The position numbers and the translations under genes were made by a program. A stretch of DNA of 64,000 nucleotides, from the NCBI GenBank assembly GCA_017441265.1, contig JAFRYE010000054.1, positions 1 to 64,000 of the forward strand, given 5' to 3'. Shown here in pieces: positions 1 to 11,385 of the stretch. This DNA comes from Lachnospiraceae bacterium. Its GTDB lineage: Bacteria > Bacillota > Clostridia > Lachnospirales > Lachnospiraceae. The notes beneath the pieces are model-generated. The model was not told the origin of the DNA. It saw only the letters and a list, made by a program, of their open reading frames with translations, and did not search any database. Each line of letters starts with the position of its first letter. Position 1 is the first letter of the stretch.

Positions 1-2190
<2,190 letters not shown>

Positions 2191-2206
2191 ATCCTACGCT
2201 CCGTGA

Positions 2207-4051
2207 TCATTGCTCATTTTCCGGTGCTGCCTCAGCAGCAGCTTCCTCTTCCGCCGTGACGGTCGCAACCTCCTCTACGACGTCAGGCGTATCCGCAGAG
2301 TCCGCGGCGTCCGCCGTCATCTCCTGCGTAAGCCAGTCGCGCCACTGCATGCCGCCCGCGACAATCTTATCGATCTGCGACTTCTTTAATTTGGTGCCCT
2401 CCTCGAGCTCGTTGATGAGCGTCGGGAAGTTCACTCTCATATACTTCAGATAGGACGTCTTCAGGTTGGCTACTTCCTTCGGCGTCAAGCCGGAAAATAC
2501 CTGATGGTTCGCACCCTGCAGCAACAGCACCTGCTCGGACAGGGAAAGCGAATTTCCAAGCGGCTGCTTGAGAAGTTCCATCAAAGCACGTCCGTGTTCG
2601 AGCTGTCTCTTGGTCGTTTCATCAAGCTCCGACGAGAACTGCGTGAAGACCTCCATCTCGCGGTACTGCGCCAGATCGATACGCACCGTTCCGGCCGCCT
2701 GCTTCATGGAAGGCGCCTGCGCGGCACCGCCGACTCGGGAAACCGAAAGACCGACGTTGACGGCCGGCCGCTGTCCTTCGAAGAACAGCTCGCTCTCCAG
2801 GTAAATCTGACCGTCCGTGATGGAGATCACATTGGTCGGAATGTACGCCGAGACATCGCCGTTCTGTGTCTCGATGATCGGGAGCGCGGTGATGGAACCG
2901 CCGCCGAGCTCCTCGCTCAGTCGGCTTGCACGCTCGAGCAGTCTCGAGTGCAGATAGAAGACATCGCCCGGGTATGCCTCACGGCCCGGAGAACGCTCCA
3001 AAAGCAGCGAGATCGCGCGGTACGAAACCGCGTGTTTGCTCAGATCGTCGTAAACGATCAAAACATCGCGCCCGCTGTACATGAAATACTCCGCGATCGC
3101 AGTACCCGAATAGGGAGCGATGTATTGCAGCGGAGCCGGCTCCGACGCCGTCGAGGAAACGATCACCGTGTAGTCCATCGCCCCGGCATTGCGAAGCGTC
3201 GTCACCAGCGATGCGATGGTCGATGCCTTTTGACCGATGGCGACATAGACGCAGATCACATTTTTCCCTTTTTGGTTCAAGATCGTATCCAGAGCGATCG
3301 ACGTCTTTCCCGTCTGACGGTCGCCGATGATCAACTCACGCTGACCGCGCCCGATGGGGAACATCGAATCGATCGCAAGAATTCCGGTCTCCAAGGACGT
3401 GGTTACCGGCTGACGGTCCATGATTCCCGGCGCCGGCGTTTCCAGAGGACGAAAATCCGCGGCCACGATCTCTCCCTCGCCGTCGATCGGAGAGCCGAGC
3501 GCATCGACGATGCGCCCGATAAAGCCGTCGCCCACGGGAACTCCGGCCATGCGGTAGGAACGGAACACGCTGGAACCCTCGCGGATCTCCGTATCACGGC
3601 CGAACAAAATGACGCCGATCTCATCCCGGCGAATGTCCATGACCATTCCCTTAACGCCGCATTCAAATGTCACGATCTCGCCGTAGCAGGCGTGATCGAG
3701 TCCCTCGATCGTCGCGATCCCGTCTCCCACGAACGTCACGACGCCGTACTCCATGGCGTTCGAAGTCAATTCGAAATCTTCAATACATTTCTTCAAGTTG
3801 GCGACCGTCTTCTTGGGTTTTCTGCCGTGCACGACACCAAGCGCATTCCGAAGCTGGCCTACCCGGCCGCGCATGCTCCAGTCATACTCTTTCAGATCCG
3901 TGCGCAATACAAAACCGCTCACGAGAGAACTGTCCTTCTCCATCGTGAGCTCGATCTCGTCGTCGCCCATCTCCTTCACAAGGAACGCTTTAAGACGCGC
4001 CAATTGTTCGTCGGTCGGCGGGGTCACATACCATAGCGTAGCGTATTTCAT
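2207..4051 (-). CDS. atpA: ATP synthase alpha subunit with fused delta C-terminal domain
   Basis: Non-catalytic nucleotide-binding subunit of F1, but 614 residues long where about 505 is normal. From residue ~88 on it is an ordinary alpha chain: GVVTFVGDGIATIEGL, Walker A GDRQTGKT at 243-250, and the VISITDGQIYLESELF stretch. Residues 1-75 instead match the C-terminal domain of the delta subunit (atpH/OSCP): TDEQLARLKAFL, then SSLVSGFVLR, then YDWSMRGRVGQLRNAL, corresponding to the delta pattern of a K/E-rich helix, a SLIGG-type turn and GS-RGRL-RL. No separate atpH lies between atpF and this gene, where it normally sits; the atpF stop and this start overlap as ATGA (4048-4051). An acidic Ala/Glu tail of ~30 residues ends the protein. 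I see no strong internal ribosome-binding site that would give an unfused alpha. The six-helix N-terminal domain of delta is absent from the window. Confidence 0.93.
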   Translation of the reverse strand: MKYATLWYVTPPTDEQLARLKAFLVKEMGDDEIELTMEKDSSLVSGFVLRTDLKEYDWSMRGRVGQLRNALGVVHGRKPKKTVANLKKCIEDFELTSNAMEYGVVTFVGDGIATIEGLDHACYGEIVTFECGVKGMVMDIRRDEIGVILFGRDTEIREGSSVFRSYRMAGVPVGDGFIGRIVDALGSPIDGEGEIVAADFRPLETPAPGIMDRQPVTTSLETGILAIDSMFPIGRGQRELIIGDRQTGKTSIALDTILNQKGKNVICVYVAIGQKASTIASLVTTLRNAGAMDYTVIVSSTASEPAPLQYIAPYSGTAIAEYFMYSGRDVLIVYDDLSKHAVSYRAISLLLERSPGREAYPGDVFYLHSRLLERASRLSEELGGGSITALPIIETQNGDVSAYIPTNVISITDGQIYLESELFFEGQRPAVNVGLSVSRVGGAAQAPSMKQAAGTVRIDLAQYREMEVFTQFSSELDETTKRQLEHGRALMELLKQPLGNSLSLSEQVLLLQGANHQVFSGLTPKEVANLKTSYLKYMRVNFPTLINELEEGTKLKKSQIDKIVAGGMQWRDWLTQEMTADAADSADTPDVVEEVATVTAEEEAAAEAAPENEQ

Positions 4052-4521
4052 GCTTTCCCCTCCACTTTGTCGAGGAATGCGTCATACAGTGCCGCATCGT
4101 CGGTGTCGCCCATCGCTTTGGCAGTCGCACCGGCCACCATATCGGCAATTTCCTTGCCGGCCTCGGCGATGATGCGTTCCTTGCGGCGCTCACCCTCGTC
4201 CTCGGCAGCTTCGCGAATCTCCTTCGCCTCCTCGCGGGCATCCGCAAGGATCTTCTCCGCTTCCTCGTCCGCCATATGTCTGGCCGTCGTGAGAATGTCC
4301 TCCCTCTCGTCCTTGGTTTTGGCGAGGGCTTTCTCGTATTCCGCCTTGGTTTTCTTCGCCTCGGCCTTCATCGCTTCCGCTTCATTGCGCAGAGAATCAG
4401 CCTCTTCCTGCCGCTTCGCAATGATCTTGCGCACCGGCTTGAAGAGGAAGATCTTCATCGCAATAAACAGGATCACGAGATTGATGACCGTGAACAAAAG
4501 ATTCCATCCTATTTCCAGCAT
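4048..4521 (-). CDS. atpF: Fo ATP synthase subunit b
   Basis: Peripheral stalk subunit of Fo. The 157-residue product has one N-terminal membrane helix (LLFTVINLVILFIAMKIFLF), the FKPV turn, then a long charged Ala/Glu/Lys coiled coil. Length and layout are normal, so the missing delta N-terminal domain is not fused here (as it is to b in mycobacteria). It lies between atpE and the fused atpA; its stop overlaps the atpA start. By analogy its C-terminal end would bind the delta-like domain on alpha. Confidence 0.95.
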   Translation of the reverse strand: MLEIGWNLLFTVINLVILFIAMKIFLFKPVRKIIAKRQEEADSLRNEAEAMKAEAKKTKAEYEKALAKTKDEREDILTTARHMADEEAEKILADAREEAKEIREAAEDEGERRKERIIAEAGKEIADMVAGATAKAMGDTDDAALYDAFLDKVEGKA

Positions 4522-4578
4522 GATAATCTCTTCCTTTAGTTGTTTTCCTACCGTGATAAGCCGTAAGGTTTTATCTTA

Positions 4579-4812
4579 TCACTTCAGCAGGATGATGATG
4601 AACAATGCGATAACGAAGCCGTAAATTGCCGTTGCCTCCGCAAGCGCGCATCCCAGGATCAGGTTCTTGCTGATCTTGCTCTCCGCCTCCGGCTGTCTTG
4701 CGATCGCCTCCACAGCCTTTCCCGTTGCGATACCGATACCGATACCGGCACCTGCGGCTGCCAAAACTGCGATTCCCGCTCCGATAGCAATCAATGTCGT
4801 ACTCATACTCAT
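4579..4812 (-). CDS. atpE: Fo ATP synthase subunit c
   Basis: Rotor-ring proteolipid, 77 residues in two membrane helices joined by the conserved polar loop ARQPEA. The ion-carrying carboxylate is the Glu of [11 protein letters not shown]. The Gln of the first helix found in sodium-binding rings is Ile here ([10 protein letters not shown]), and the Ser after the Glu is Ala, so the ring looks proton- rather than sodium-specific (inference from known motifs). It lies in the normal order B-E-F with short gaps. Confidence 0.95.
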   Translation of the reverse strand: MSMSTTLIAIGAGIAVLAAAGAGIGIGIATGKAVEAIARQPEAESKISKNLILGCALAEATAIYGFVIALFIIILLK

Positions 4813-4845
4813 TTTCCTCGTTTCTTTTATGCTGAATTGAAAAGT

Positions 4846-5532
4846 TTACTCTACCGCTTCCGTCAGATACAGTCCGGTCAGAAATACGAAAACGTACGCC
4901 TGCAGCAGACCGTCGAAGAAGTCAAAATACAAACTGAACACCATGGGAATTCCGATGGGCACCACAAACTCCAGCAGAGCCATGATGACGAAGGCGCCGA
5001 TAACGTTACCGAAGAGTCGCATGCACAGCGACAGGGGCTTCGTCACGACCTCCAGGATATTGATCGGCAACACCACCGGAGTCGGTTCGATAAACTTGTG
5101 CAGATGTCTCTTGATTCCCAGAAAATAGATACCGGCAGCCTCGACTAAAACGATGCTCATGAGAGCTAACGCGATGGTCACGTTGAGGTCTTTCGTCGGC
5201 GACTTGAAGCCGAAAATGCCTACGATGTTGGCCAGTCCGATAAAGAGAAGCATCGTGATGAGATACTCTCCGAAGACCTTCGCGTGTCCTCCGAGCATGC
5301 CGCCTACCATTCCGTCGAGTTTCGTCACCATCCACTCCAGGAACGCCTGCCGCTTGGAGATCTTGTTGACCCGCAGTCCCCGCGTCATCACGATCGCAAA
5401 AAGAATCATAGCCGCCATGATGATCCACGTCACGACAACCGATTCAGAAACGTTGATACCGCCGAAAACAGGGATTGTGAACATTGTCTTGACGTCCATC
5501 TTCTCCATCAATTCTTCCGTCAATTGATCCAC
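4846..5532 (-). CDS. atpB: Fo ATP synthase subunit a
   Basis: Membrane stator channel subunit. The stator arginine is in PLSLCMRLFGN, followed by a typical hydrophobic C-terminal half; five or six membrane helices can be drawn. I place the start at GTG 5532 (VDQLTEEL...), which has AAGGGGG eight bases ahead. The longer frame from ATG 5598 begins with a Gly/Arg-rich stretch atypical of this family and starts inside the presumed promoter leader. This is the first gene of the atp operon. Confidence 0.93.
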   Translation of the reverse strand: MDQLTEELMEKMDVKTMFTIPVFGGINVSESVVVTWIIMAAMILFAIVMTRGLRVNKISKRQAFLEWMVTKLDGMVGGMLGGHAKVFGEYLITMLLFIGLANIVGIFGFKSPTKDLNVTIALALMSIVLVEAAGIYFLGIKRHLHKFIEPTPVVLPINILEVVTKPLSLCMRLFGNVIGAFVIMALLEFVVPIGIPMVFSLYFDFFDGLLQAYVFVFLTGLYLTEAVE

Positions 5533-5603
5533 TTCGGTTTCCCCCTTTCCGAAATCCGAACGGCATCCCCCTCGGCCGCCGGGATTCTTATATATCACAT
5601 TTT

Positions 5604-5632
5604 ATCATACTCCAAGAAGCCGTAAAACGCAA
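5604..5632 (-). promoter_or_regulatory. Predicted atp operon promoter
   Basis: On the minus strand a TTGCGT box (5627-5632) and a TATGAT box (5604-5609) are separated by exactly 17 bases, about 75 bases upstream of the atpB GTG start. It directly follows the rnpB terminator, so the atp operon appears to be transcribed on its own. Confidence 0.6.
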
Positions 5633-5633
5633 G

Positions 5634-5662
5634 AAAAAAAGGACTCCCATGGAATCCTTTTT
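5634..5662 (-). terminator. Rho-independent terminator after rnpB
   Basis: Minus-strand hairpin with arms GGATTCC and GGAGTCC (one G-T pair) around an ATG loop, extended by five A-T pairs and ending in a run of seven T. It closes the RNase P RNA transcript. Confidence 0.8.
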
Positions 5663-5663
5663 C

Positions 5664-6020
5664 TAACTGCGGCAGCACTGTAAGCCGGGTTCTGTCTTGG
5701 ATGATCATCTGTCTTGACTGCGCGTCGCCGCACAGCTCCTTCGCACCCTTCCGAGCGCGAAACGCAACCAACCCGGAAGCACGACGGGCCGCCGTATCGC
5801 TCCCTGTTCGGTCTTGCTATGGGTGGGGTTTACACTGCCCTTCGCGTTACCGTGAAGGCGGTAGTCTCTTACACTGCCGTTGCACCCTTACCGCTTGCGC
5901 GGCGGTTTGTTTTCTGTTGCACTTTCCTTAGAGTTACCTCCACCGGACGTTATCCGGCACCCTGCCCTGTATAGCCCGGACTTTCCTCACCGTTGCCGGC
6001 GCGATCATCCGTACTGCCGC
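5664..6020 (-). ncRNA. rnpB: RNase P RNA (class A-like)
   Basis: Catalytic RNA that trims tRNA 5' ends. On the minus strand the universally conserved blocks are readable: GAGGAAAGTCCGGGC near the 5' end, GGTGCCGGATAACGTCC, GGTAAGGGTGCAACGG and, near the 3' end, ACAGAACCCGGCTTA. The 5' GGCAGT and 3' ACTGCC segments pair to close the molecule (P1/P2 region). It fills the 460-base gap between atpB and the next gene. Ends are estimated from the promoter and terminator. Class A is my reading of the general layout. Confidence 0.93.
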
Positions 6021-6025
6021 GGCTG

Positions 6026-6054
6026 ATTGTATCACATTTTCCGTGTGATGACAA
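6026..6054 (-). promoter_or_regulatory. Predicted rnpB promoter
   Basis: Minus-strand TTGTCA (6049-6054), 17-base spacer, TACAAT (6026-6031). Transcription would begin near 6019-6020, at the expected 5' end of RNase P RNA. The spacer contains one copy of the GGAAAATG octamer discussed in the findings. Confidence 0.75.
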
Positions 6055-6057
6055 GTA

Positions 6058-7398
6058 TCACTCTCCGCTTGCTGCTTCGTTCGCTTTCGCCTTCTCGACC
6101 AGCAGTTCCAATGCCATGTCGTTCTCCATGTTATACTTCAGATAGTCGACGGGATATTCACTCTCAAACAACGCCTGATCGGTATATCCGGACGACTGCA
6201 TATAATCCTCGACTCGCTTTTTGTACTCCTCATCGGTAACCGTGATCCCGTGTACCTTTGCAACTTCCTGAAGGATCATATACTGCTTGACATACTTGAT
6301 CGCCTCCTCATGAAGCTTCGTGAGGAAATCGTCATAGCTCGTAAATTGGGAACCGGGAGAGGTTACCAACTCTTCCAGCGACTTTCCGTAGTATGTCGCA
6401 TACGACGTATAGTAATCCAGCATATCCTTCTCGTAATACGCGATATCCTCTTCCTCAATCTTCTTAAACTCCGAGTTGGCAGCCATCTGCTCCAGCATGG
6501 ACTTGTACACGTCACTATCGTACTGCGCCTTCGCTTCTTCGATCATCATCTGCTTGAGTTCTTTCAGATACGCATCGATCGACTCGTAAGCCCCGCCGGA
6601 AACAGTCTTGATATACTCGTCATCGGCAGTCTCCTTCGCAACGGCGACATAATTGATCGTGATCGTGAATACCGCAGTCTTTCCGTTGAGATCCTCGTTG
6701 CCGTAATCCTCCGGGAACGTCGCGTTGATCGCTACGGTCGTACCGACGGTCTTGCCGATCAGACCGTTCTCGAAATCCGCGATAAACTCTCCGGAACCGA
6801 TCGTCAGGAATTCGTCCTCGGCCGTACCGCCCTCAAAAGCTTCACCGTCCAAGGTACCGGCAAAATCGATATTGACCGTGTCACCGGTTTTGATCTCCGT
6901 TCCGTCACGGCTTTCGTCCTTCTTATAGTTCGGATAGCTCTTAAGCACGTTGGCGATCGTCTGTTCATACTCTTTCTGAACATCCTCGTCGGTGACTTCA
7001 CTCTCCTTGGGCATCGTCAGTTTGCCGTAATCGCCGAGCACGACCTCTCCGCCGCAGACATGCAGAAGATCCTTAGGCTCCTCCGTGGGCGTCGGAGTGG
7101 TCTCTGCCGAAGGCGTGACCTCTGCCGTAGGCGTGATCTCTCCCGTAGGCGTGACCTCTGCCGTAGGCGTGATCTCGCCGGTGGGCTCAGCATTCACGGT
7201 CGGGGTAACATCGCCGGTCGGAGTCTCCGTCGGCGTCGCATTTTCCGCAGGCGTCGGCTGTTCCTCCGGCGTTACCGACACGCCGTCTGCGGTATTTCCG
7301 GTCTGGTTTTGTGCCGTATTGTTCTTTGAGTCGGTGCATCCGATCAGCAGGGCAAGCAACAACACGCATACAACAGTCAGACTGACTCTCTTTCTCAT
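6058..7398 (-). CDS. Lipoprotein peptidyl-prolyl isomerase/foldase, trigger-factor-like
   Basis: Likely helps secreted proteins fold outside the membrane. The 446-residue product has a signal peptide with lipobox LLIGC (Cys21), a Thr/Pro/Glu-rich linker (about 40-110), an FKBP-type isomerase domain at about 171-251 (KTGDTVNIDFAGTLDGEAFEGG, then IADFENGLIGKTVG), and a C-terminal helical region (255-440) like the chaperone part of trigger factor. I use ATG 7398, preceded by AAGGAG; an upstream in-frame ATG at 7536 would add 46 residues ahead of the signal peptide and is unlikely. It is a stand-alone gene between the nucleoside kinase and rnpB. Confidence 0.85.
   Translation of the reverse strand: MRKRVSLTVVCVLLLALLIGCTDSKNNTAQNQTGNTADGVSVTPEEQPTPAENATPTETPTGDVTPTVNAEPTGEITPTAEVTPTGEITPTAEVTPSAETTPTPTEEPKDLLHVCGGEVVLGDYGKLTMPKESEVTDEDVQKEYEQTIANVLKSYPNYKKDESRDGTEIKTGDTVNIDFAGTLDGEAFEGGTAEDEFLTIGSGEFIADFENGLIGKTVGTTVAINATFPEDYGNEDLNGKTAVFTITINYVAVAKETADDEYIKTVSGGAYESIDAYLKELKQMMIEEAKAQYDSDVYKSMLEQMAANSEFKKIEEEDIAYYEKDMLDYYTSYATYYGKSLEELVTSPGSQFTSYDDFLTKLHEEAIKYVKQYMILQEVAKVHGITVTDEEYKKRVEDYMQSSGYTDQALFESEYPVDYLKYNMENDMALELLVEKAKANEAASGE
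7101..7190 (-). repeat. Thr/Pro linker coding repeats
   Basis: Short tandem repeats inside the foldase gene encode alternating EVTPTGEITPTA-type 12-residue units, repeated at DNA level with few changes. The linker presumably spans the wall zone between the lipid anchor and the isomerase domain. Confidence 0.7.
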
Positions 7399-7561
7399 AC
7401 TGGTAATTCTCCTTGCTTTTTCGTTGTTTCGGAACAGCGGATCACGCGATTCCACAATATCCTCACTATACACGCGGAATGTGTATTCTTCGTGAAAGTT
7501 GTTAGGAATTTCGTACCCGCAAATTCCACAATTCATCTATGAGGCGACATTGAGCAGCCGA

Positions 7562-9208
7562 TCAAACGCGGAATACGCTTCCGCCGATGAATTCACGCAG
7601 GATCGCGTTATGCGGCACACTCTCCGACGGCATCGCCAGGAAGTATGACAGCATTTTGAGCAGCCGGTTGGCCTCCAGATACTCCGGTGAACCTTCCGGA
7701 ACGCCGTACAGCAACGGTTCGATATACGTTTTCAATACCGCCAGCTCGTATACCGCCGCAGAGTTGTACATCACGTCCGCGGACTCCTGGTGCGGGAAGA
7801 TGTGCAATTCCTCGCCGCGGCGCACCGAGTACCACATGGCGATGGTCTCCGTCGCGGAGGAACCGCGGGTTCTCGCATCGCGCACGATCCGACGGATCAG
7901 GCGCACATCCGTCGTCGGGATTCGGTTATGACGGTCGATGTTGATCTCCGTGAGCGCGCTGATGTAAATGCGGAATTTGCTCTCCGCCGGCAGCGAGTAG
8001 GACAACCGGTCGTTGAGGCCGTGAATGCCCTCGATCACCAGAATGTCATCCGGGCCGAGCTGCAGGAAATTGCCCTTGTACTCCGGTTTTCCGGTCTTGA
8101 AGTTGAACTCCGGCATCTCGACGCGCTCGCCGTTGAGAAGCTGCGTCATCTGCTTGTTGAACAATTCGACGTCAAGAGCCTCCAGGCACTCGAAATCATA
8201 GTTTCCGAACTCGTCTCTCGGACAGAATTCGCGGTCCTTGTAGTAGTTGTCAAGGCCGATCGGGTGAGGTTTGTAACCGATGGTCCGAAGCTGGATCGAC
8301 AATCTGTGGGAAAATGAAGTCTTTCCCGACGACGACGGTCCCGCGATCATGACAAACTTCTTGCCTCCTGCCTGGCGGATCATCTCCGCGATCTCCGCGA
8401 CGCGCTTTTCAAGGAGGGCTTCCTGCACCAGGATCAAATCCTCCGCGCCGCCGTTGGCGATGCAGTCGTTGAGGTCGCCCGCCAGCTCGATGCCCACGGC
8501 ACTTCCCCATGTGTTAGTCTTCTGCAGCGTCTCAAACAATTTGTCGGAGCTCTTGGCCGGAGGAACGCTCTCCCCGTCCGAATCCGGCGTCAGCACCATG
8601 AAACCCTCGTCGTAGGGAACGATGTCCCAAAGGCGGAGATTTCCCGTGGACGCCGGCATATATCCGTAAAAGTAGTCCGTGTAGCCGCACATCGAGTAGA
8701 CGTTGACCTTCGAACTGCAGCGATACCGAAGCAGGCTGACCTTGTCCTCCATACCGTTATCGCGGAACAGACGCACTGCGTTGGCCTTGTTCATGCTCTT
8801 CTTCTCGATCGCGCGGTTTGCCGCAACCAGTTCCTTCATCTTTGCCTTGACGGTGTCGATGAACTCCTGCGTGACAGGATTTCCGTTTCGTTTGCAGTAA
8901 ATGCCCGCGCCGATGGAGTGTTCCACGCAGATCTCATTGCATGCCGCAATGCCGTATTCCGAGTACACGGCCGTCAGCATGACAAACAATACCCCGCGGA
9001 TATACGTCCGTCTGGCGTCGGTGTCCTTCAGGTCCAGAAACTCGATGGTGCTGTCCCAGTAGCAGTTTTTGAACATCTCCTGCAACTTGCCGTTCACCTT
9101 CGCGAGAAAAATATTCTTCTTTCCCACACCCAGAAATTCCTCCGCGATCTTCGAAAGGGAAGTCCCTTCCGCAATCTCTTTTGTCGTTGTTCCGACTGTG
9201 ATCTTCAT
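7562..9208 (-). CDS. TGS-domain nucleoside (uridine-like) kinase
   Basis: Predicted phosphotransferase of the uridine kinase/phosphoribulokinase group. The 548-residue product starts with a TGS-like ubiquitin-fold region (about 1-60), continues with a threonyl-tRNA-synthetase-like second domain (about 65-200, including CVEHSIGAGIY), and ends with a kinase domain whose P-loop is GPSSSGKTS (290-298), followed by the GLDNYYKDRE substrate loop and VIEGIHGLN. This architecture is common in Clostridia and is usually annotated as a nucleoside kinase; the substrate cannot be told from sequence. It follows trmK by 45 bases, so it may be the tail of the dgt-dnaG-rpoD operon. Confidence 0.85.
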   Translation of the reverse strand: MKITVGTTTKEIAEGTSLSKIAEEFLGVGKKNIFLAKVNGKLQEMFKNCYWDSTIEFLDLKDTDARRTYIRGVLFVMLTAVYSEYGIAACNEICVEHSIGAGIYCKRNGNPVTQEFIDTVKAKMKELVAANRAIEKKSMNKANAVRLFRDNGMEDKVSLLRYRCSSKVNVYSMCGYTDYFYGYMPASTGNLRLWDIVPYDEGFMVLTPDSDGESVPPAKSSDKLFETLQKTNTWGSAVGIELAGDLNDCIANGGAEDLILVQEALLEKRVAEIAEMIRQAGGKKFVMIAGPSSSGKTSFSHRLSIQLRTIGYKPHPIGLDNYYKDREFCPRDEFGNYDFECLEALDVELFNKQMTQLLNGERVEMPEFNFKTGKPEYKGNFLQLGPDDILVIEGIHGLNDRLSYSLPAESKFRIYISALTEINIDRHNRIPTTDVRLIRRIVRDARTRGSSATETIAMWYSVRRGEELHIFPHQESADVMYNSAAVYELAVLKTYIEPLLYGVPEGSPEYLEANRLLKMLSYFLAMPSESVPHNAILREFIGGSVFRV

Positions 9209-9253
9209 ACTCTTTCCTCTCTTTGCTGTCGTTTTGGAAAATGATCCCGCATC

Positions 9254-9997
9254 TCACAAAAACCGCCGGATGACTCCGGCTATCTCCGCAAGTTCCGCTG
9301 CCGCACCGGGCAGACGCTCGGAAGCGAGAACGGTATCCGCCGCTGCCAGTCTCTCGACCATGGCAGTCTTTTTTTCGCACTCCTCCGTGAGCCACGCAAG
9401 GTATGTCATGTCCTTCTTCAGCGCCGGTATCCGTCCGTAGCGATACTCCGCAGGCTCATAGGGAACGTCCCAATGCGGATCGGCTACGGTAACCGCCGGG
9501 GTTGCTCCTCCATTGAGAGCCGACCGCGGCAACGCCTGAAAACAGGTATAGTATTTTCCGTCCTCAAAGACGCATTGCTCGTCTGTGATGACAAACCCGG
9601 CCGCATACACGCGTCTGCGCACGGACTCCCGGTCCGACTGCGGCTGAAGCACAAGGCATCCCGCCGCCTGCACGCAGGCATCGCCGTCCGCAAGAAGCCT
9701 CGTCATCAGTTCCCCGCCCATGCCGGCCATCACGATGACTGAGGCGTCGCCGGGAGACAGACCCGACAAGCCGTCGCAAAGCACGGTCGTCGCACGCTCC
9801 CCCATATGGAAGAAGCGTATGGTCTCCGCCGCCTTTGATAAGGGTCCCGGTCTCACGTCGCAGGCGTAGGCGTAGGAAGCAATGCCCTCCCGAAGGAGCC
9901 ATACACTGAGATAGGCATGATCGCAGCCGACGTCCGCCACCGCATTGCAGTGGGGAACCATCCCTGCGACCATGCGTAAACGTTCGGATAATCTCAT
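9254..9997 (-). CDS. trmK: tRNA (adenine22-N1)-methyltransferase
   Basis: SAM-dependent methylation of A22 in tRNA. The 247-residue product has the class I methyltransferase core: ADVGCDHAYLSVWLL (motif I), CDVRPGPLSKA, and VIVMAGMGGELMTRLL, all typical of TrmK, followed by a C-terminal coiled helical part. The start at ATG 9997 (MRLSERLRMV) has GGAGG close by; a longer frame from 10159 would run into rpoD and adds an Arg-rich segment not seen in the family. It lies 13 bases after rpoD, as is common in Firmicutes. Confidence 0.9.
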   Translation of the reverse strand: MRLSERLRMVAGMVPHCNAVADVGCDHAYLSVWLLREGIASYAYACDVRPGPLSKAAETIRFFHMGERATTVLCDGLSGLSPGDASVIVMAGMGGELMTRLLADGDACVQAAGCLVLQPQSDRESVRRRVYAAGFVITDEQCVFEDGKYYTCFQALPRSALNGGATPAVTVADPHWDVPYEPAEYRYGRIPALKKDMTYLAWLTEECEKKTAMVERLAAADTVLASERLPGAAAELAEIAGVIRRFL

Positions 9998-10010
9998 GGT
10001 GCCTCCGCAA

Positions 10011-11318
10011 TCAATCGTTGAGATAATCGCGAAGAATCTTGCTGCGGTTCGGATGATGCAACTTGCGGATGGCCTTCGCTTCGATCTGGCGGATACGTTC
10101 TCTCGTGACATTGAAGATCTTGCCGACTTCCTCGAGGGTCTTCGGCGTCTCTCCGTCAAAGCCGTAGCGGAGGATCAGGACTTTGCGCTCGCGCTCGGTG
10201 AGCGTGTCCATCACTTCCATCAGCTGCTCATGCAGATACGCGCCCGCAGCGACCTCCTCCGGCTGCTGCGTTTTGTCATCCACCAGGAAATCGCCGAGAT
10301 GGCTGTCATCCTCCTCCCCGATGGGCGTTTCCATCGAGACCGGATCCTGTGCGATCTTCATGATCTCTTCGACTCTGCGAACCGACAGTTTCATGCGCGA
10401 CGCGATCTCATCGATGCTGGGCTCCCGTCCGAGCTCCTGCAACAGCTGCCGCTGCGTGCGGTTCACGCGGTTGATGGTCTCAACCATGTGCACCGGGATG
10501 CGGATCGTGCGCGCCTGATCGGCGATCGCGCGGGTGATGGACTGTCGGATCCACCAGGTCGCATACGTAGAGAATTTGTATCCTTTGCGATAGTCAAACT
10601 TTTCCACCGCTTTCAGCAGTCCCAGATTGCCCTCCTGGATGAGATCCTGAAGATGCATTCCGCGGCCGATATACTTCTTAGCGATGCTGACAACGAGGCG
10701 CAGGTTCGCTTCCGCAAGGCGTCTTCTCGCCGATTCGTCACCGTTTTCCATACGGCTTGCCAGCGAACTCTCCTCGTCGGCCGTGAGAAGCGGGATCGTG
10801 CCGATCTCCTTCAGGTACACGCGCACGGAGTCCTCGGTCGTGTACTCGTCACCGGTCTCCCGGGAGACGCTGCCTCCGTCAAGACCGGTATCCAGTCCCG
10901 TCGCGTCGTCGTTGACGATCTGGACTCCCTTTCCCGAACAATACTCATAGATGTCCGCGAGAACTTCGGGATTGACGGCGCCGCCTTTGACAACGTCCTC
11001 GATCTCCTGCCAGTCGAGCTCGTGCACATCCTTGCCAAGAGCGGCGTTGATCAATTCGTCGATCTTGCCCTGGAAACGCTCAAACTGCTCCCTGCGCTTC
11101 TCGTCGCTGACGGCGTCCGGCGCTTCCGCTTCCGCGAGCATCTGTTCCTCTTCCTCGGTCAGGCCGACGTCCATGTCGTCAAAGTCCGAGTCGAAGTCCG
11201 AGTCGCTTCCGCTCAGGAAACTCGGTTCGAAATCGTCCGAGCCGAACTCTACATGTTCGTCGCCGGAAAATTCCTCCGTCAGCTGATCCGGATCTTTCTG
11301 GATTCTCTTCTTCGCCAT
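10011..11318 (-). CDS. rpoD: Primary sigma factor (sigma-70/SigA)
   Basis: Directs RNA polymerase to housekeeping promoters. 435 residues: an acidic N-terminus with a region 1.1-like helix bundle (about 80-140), region 1.2 ([15 protein letters not shown]), region 2 with [24 protein letters not shown] and [13 protein letters not shown], region 3, and region 4 ending with [17 protein letters not shown]. All DNA-contact segments are intact, so standard TTGACA/TATAAT promoters are expected, matching those seen in this window. It lies between dnaG and trmK in a macromolecular-synthesis operon. Confidence 0.97.
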   Translation of the reverse strand: MAKKRIQKDPDQLTEEFSGDEHVEFGSDDFEPSFLSGSDSDFDSDFDDMDVGLTEEEEQMLAEAEAPDAVSDEKRREQFERFQGKIDELINAALGKDVHELDWQEIEDVVKGGAVNPEVLADIYEYCSGKGVQIVNDDATGLDTGLDGGSVSRETGDEYTTEDSVRVYLKEIGTIPLLTADEESSLASRMENGDESARRRLAEANLRLVVSIAKKYIGRGMHLQDLIQEGNLGLLKAVEKFDYRKGYKFSTYATWWIRQSITRAIADQARTIRIPVHMVETINRVNRTQRQLLQELGREPSIDEIASRMKLSVRRVEEIMKIAQDPVSMETPIGEEDDSHLGDFLVDDKTQQPEEVAAGAYLHEQLMEVMDTLTERERKVLILRYGFDGETPKTLEEVGKIFNVTRERIRQIEAKAIRKLHHPNRSKILRDYLND

Positions 11319-11385
11319 TGCTTAGCCCCTTTCCGCGCCGATCAGGCGCACACCTTCGCTTCTGTATGACCCCTTGGGAACCGAC

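Noticed and set aside
2504-4036. 510-codon open frame on the plus strand, opposite atpA
   Set aside because: It is a shadow of the alpha-subunit gene; the protein is Arg/His/Asp-rich with no family features, while the minus strand encodes conserved motifs throughout.
4579-4812. Sodium-driven c-ring
   Set aside because: The Gln of helix 1 and the Ser after the ion-binding Glu, both part of the known sodium motif, are Ile and Ala here.
7085-7290. CRISPR-like or minisatellite repeat
   Set aside because: The repeats are in frame within a Thr/Pro linker and have no unique spacers.
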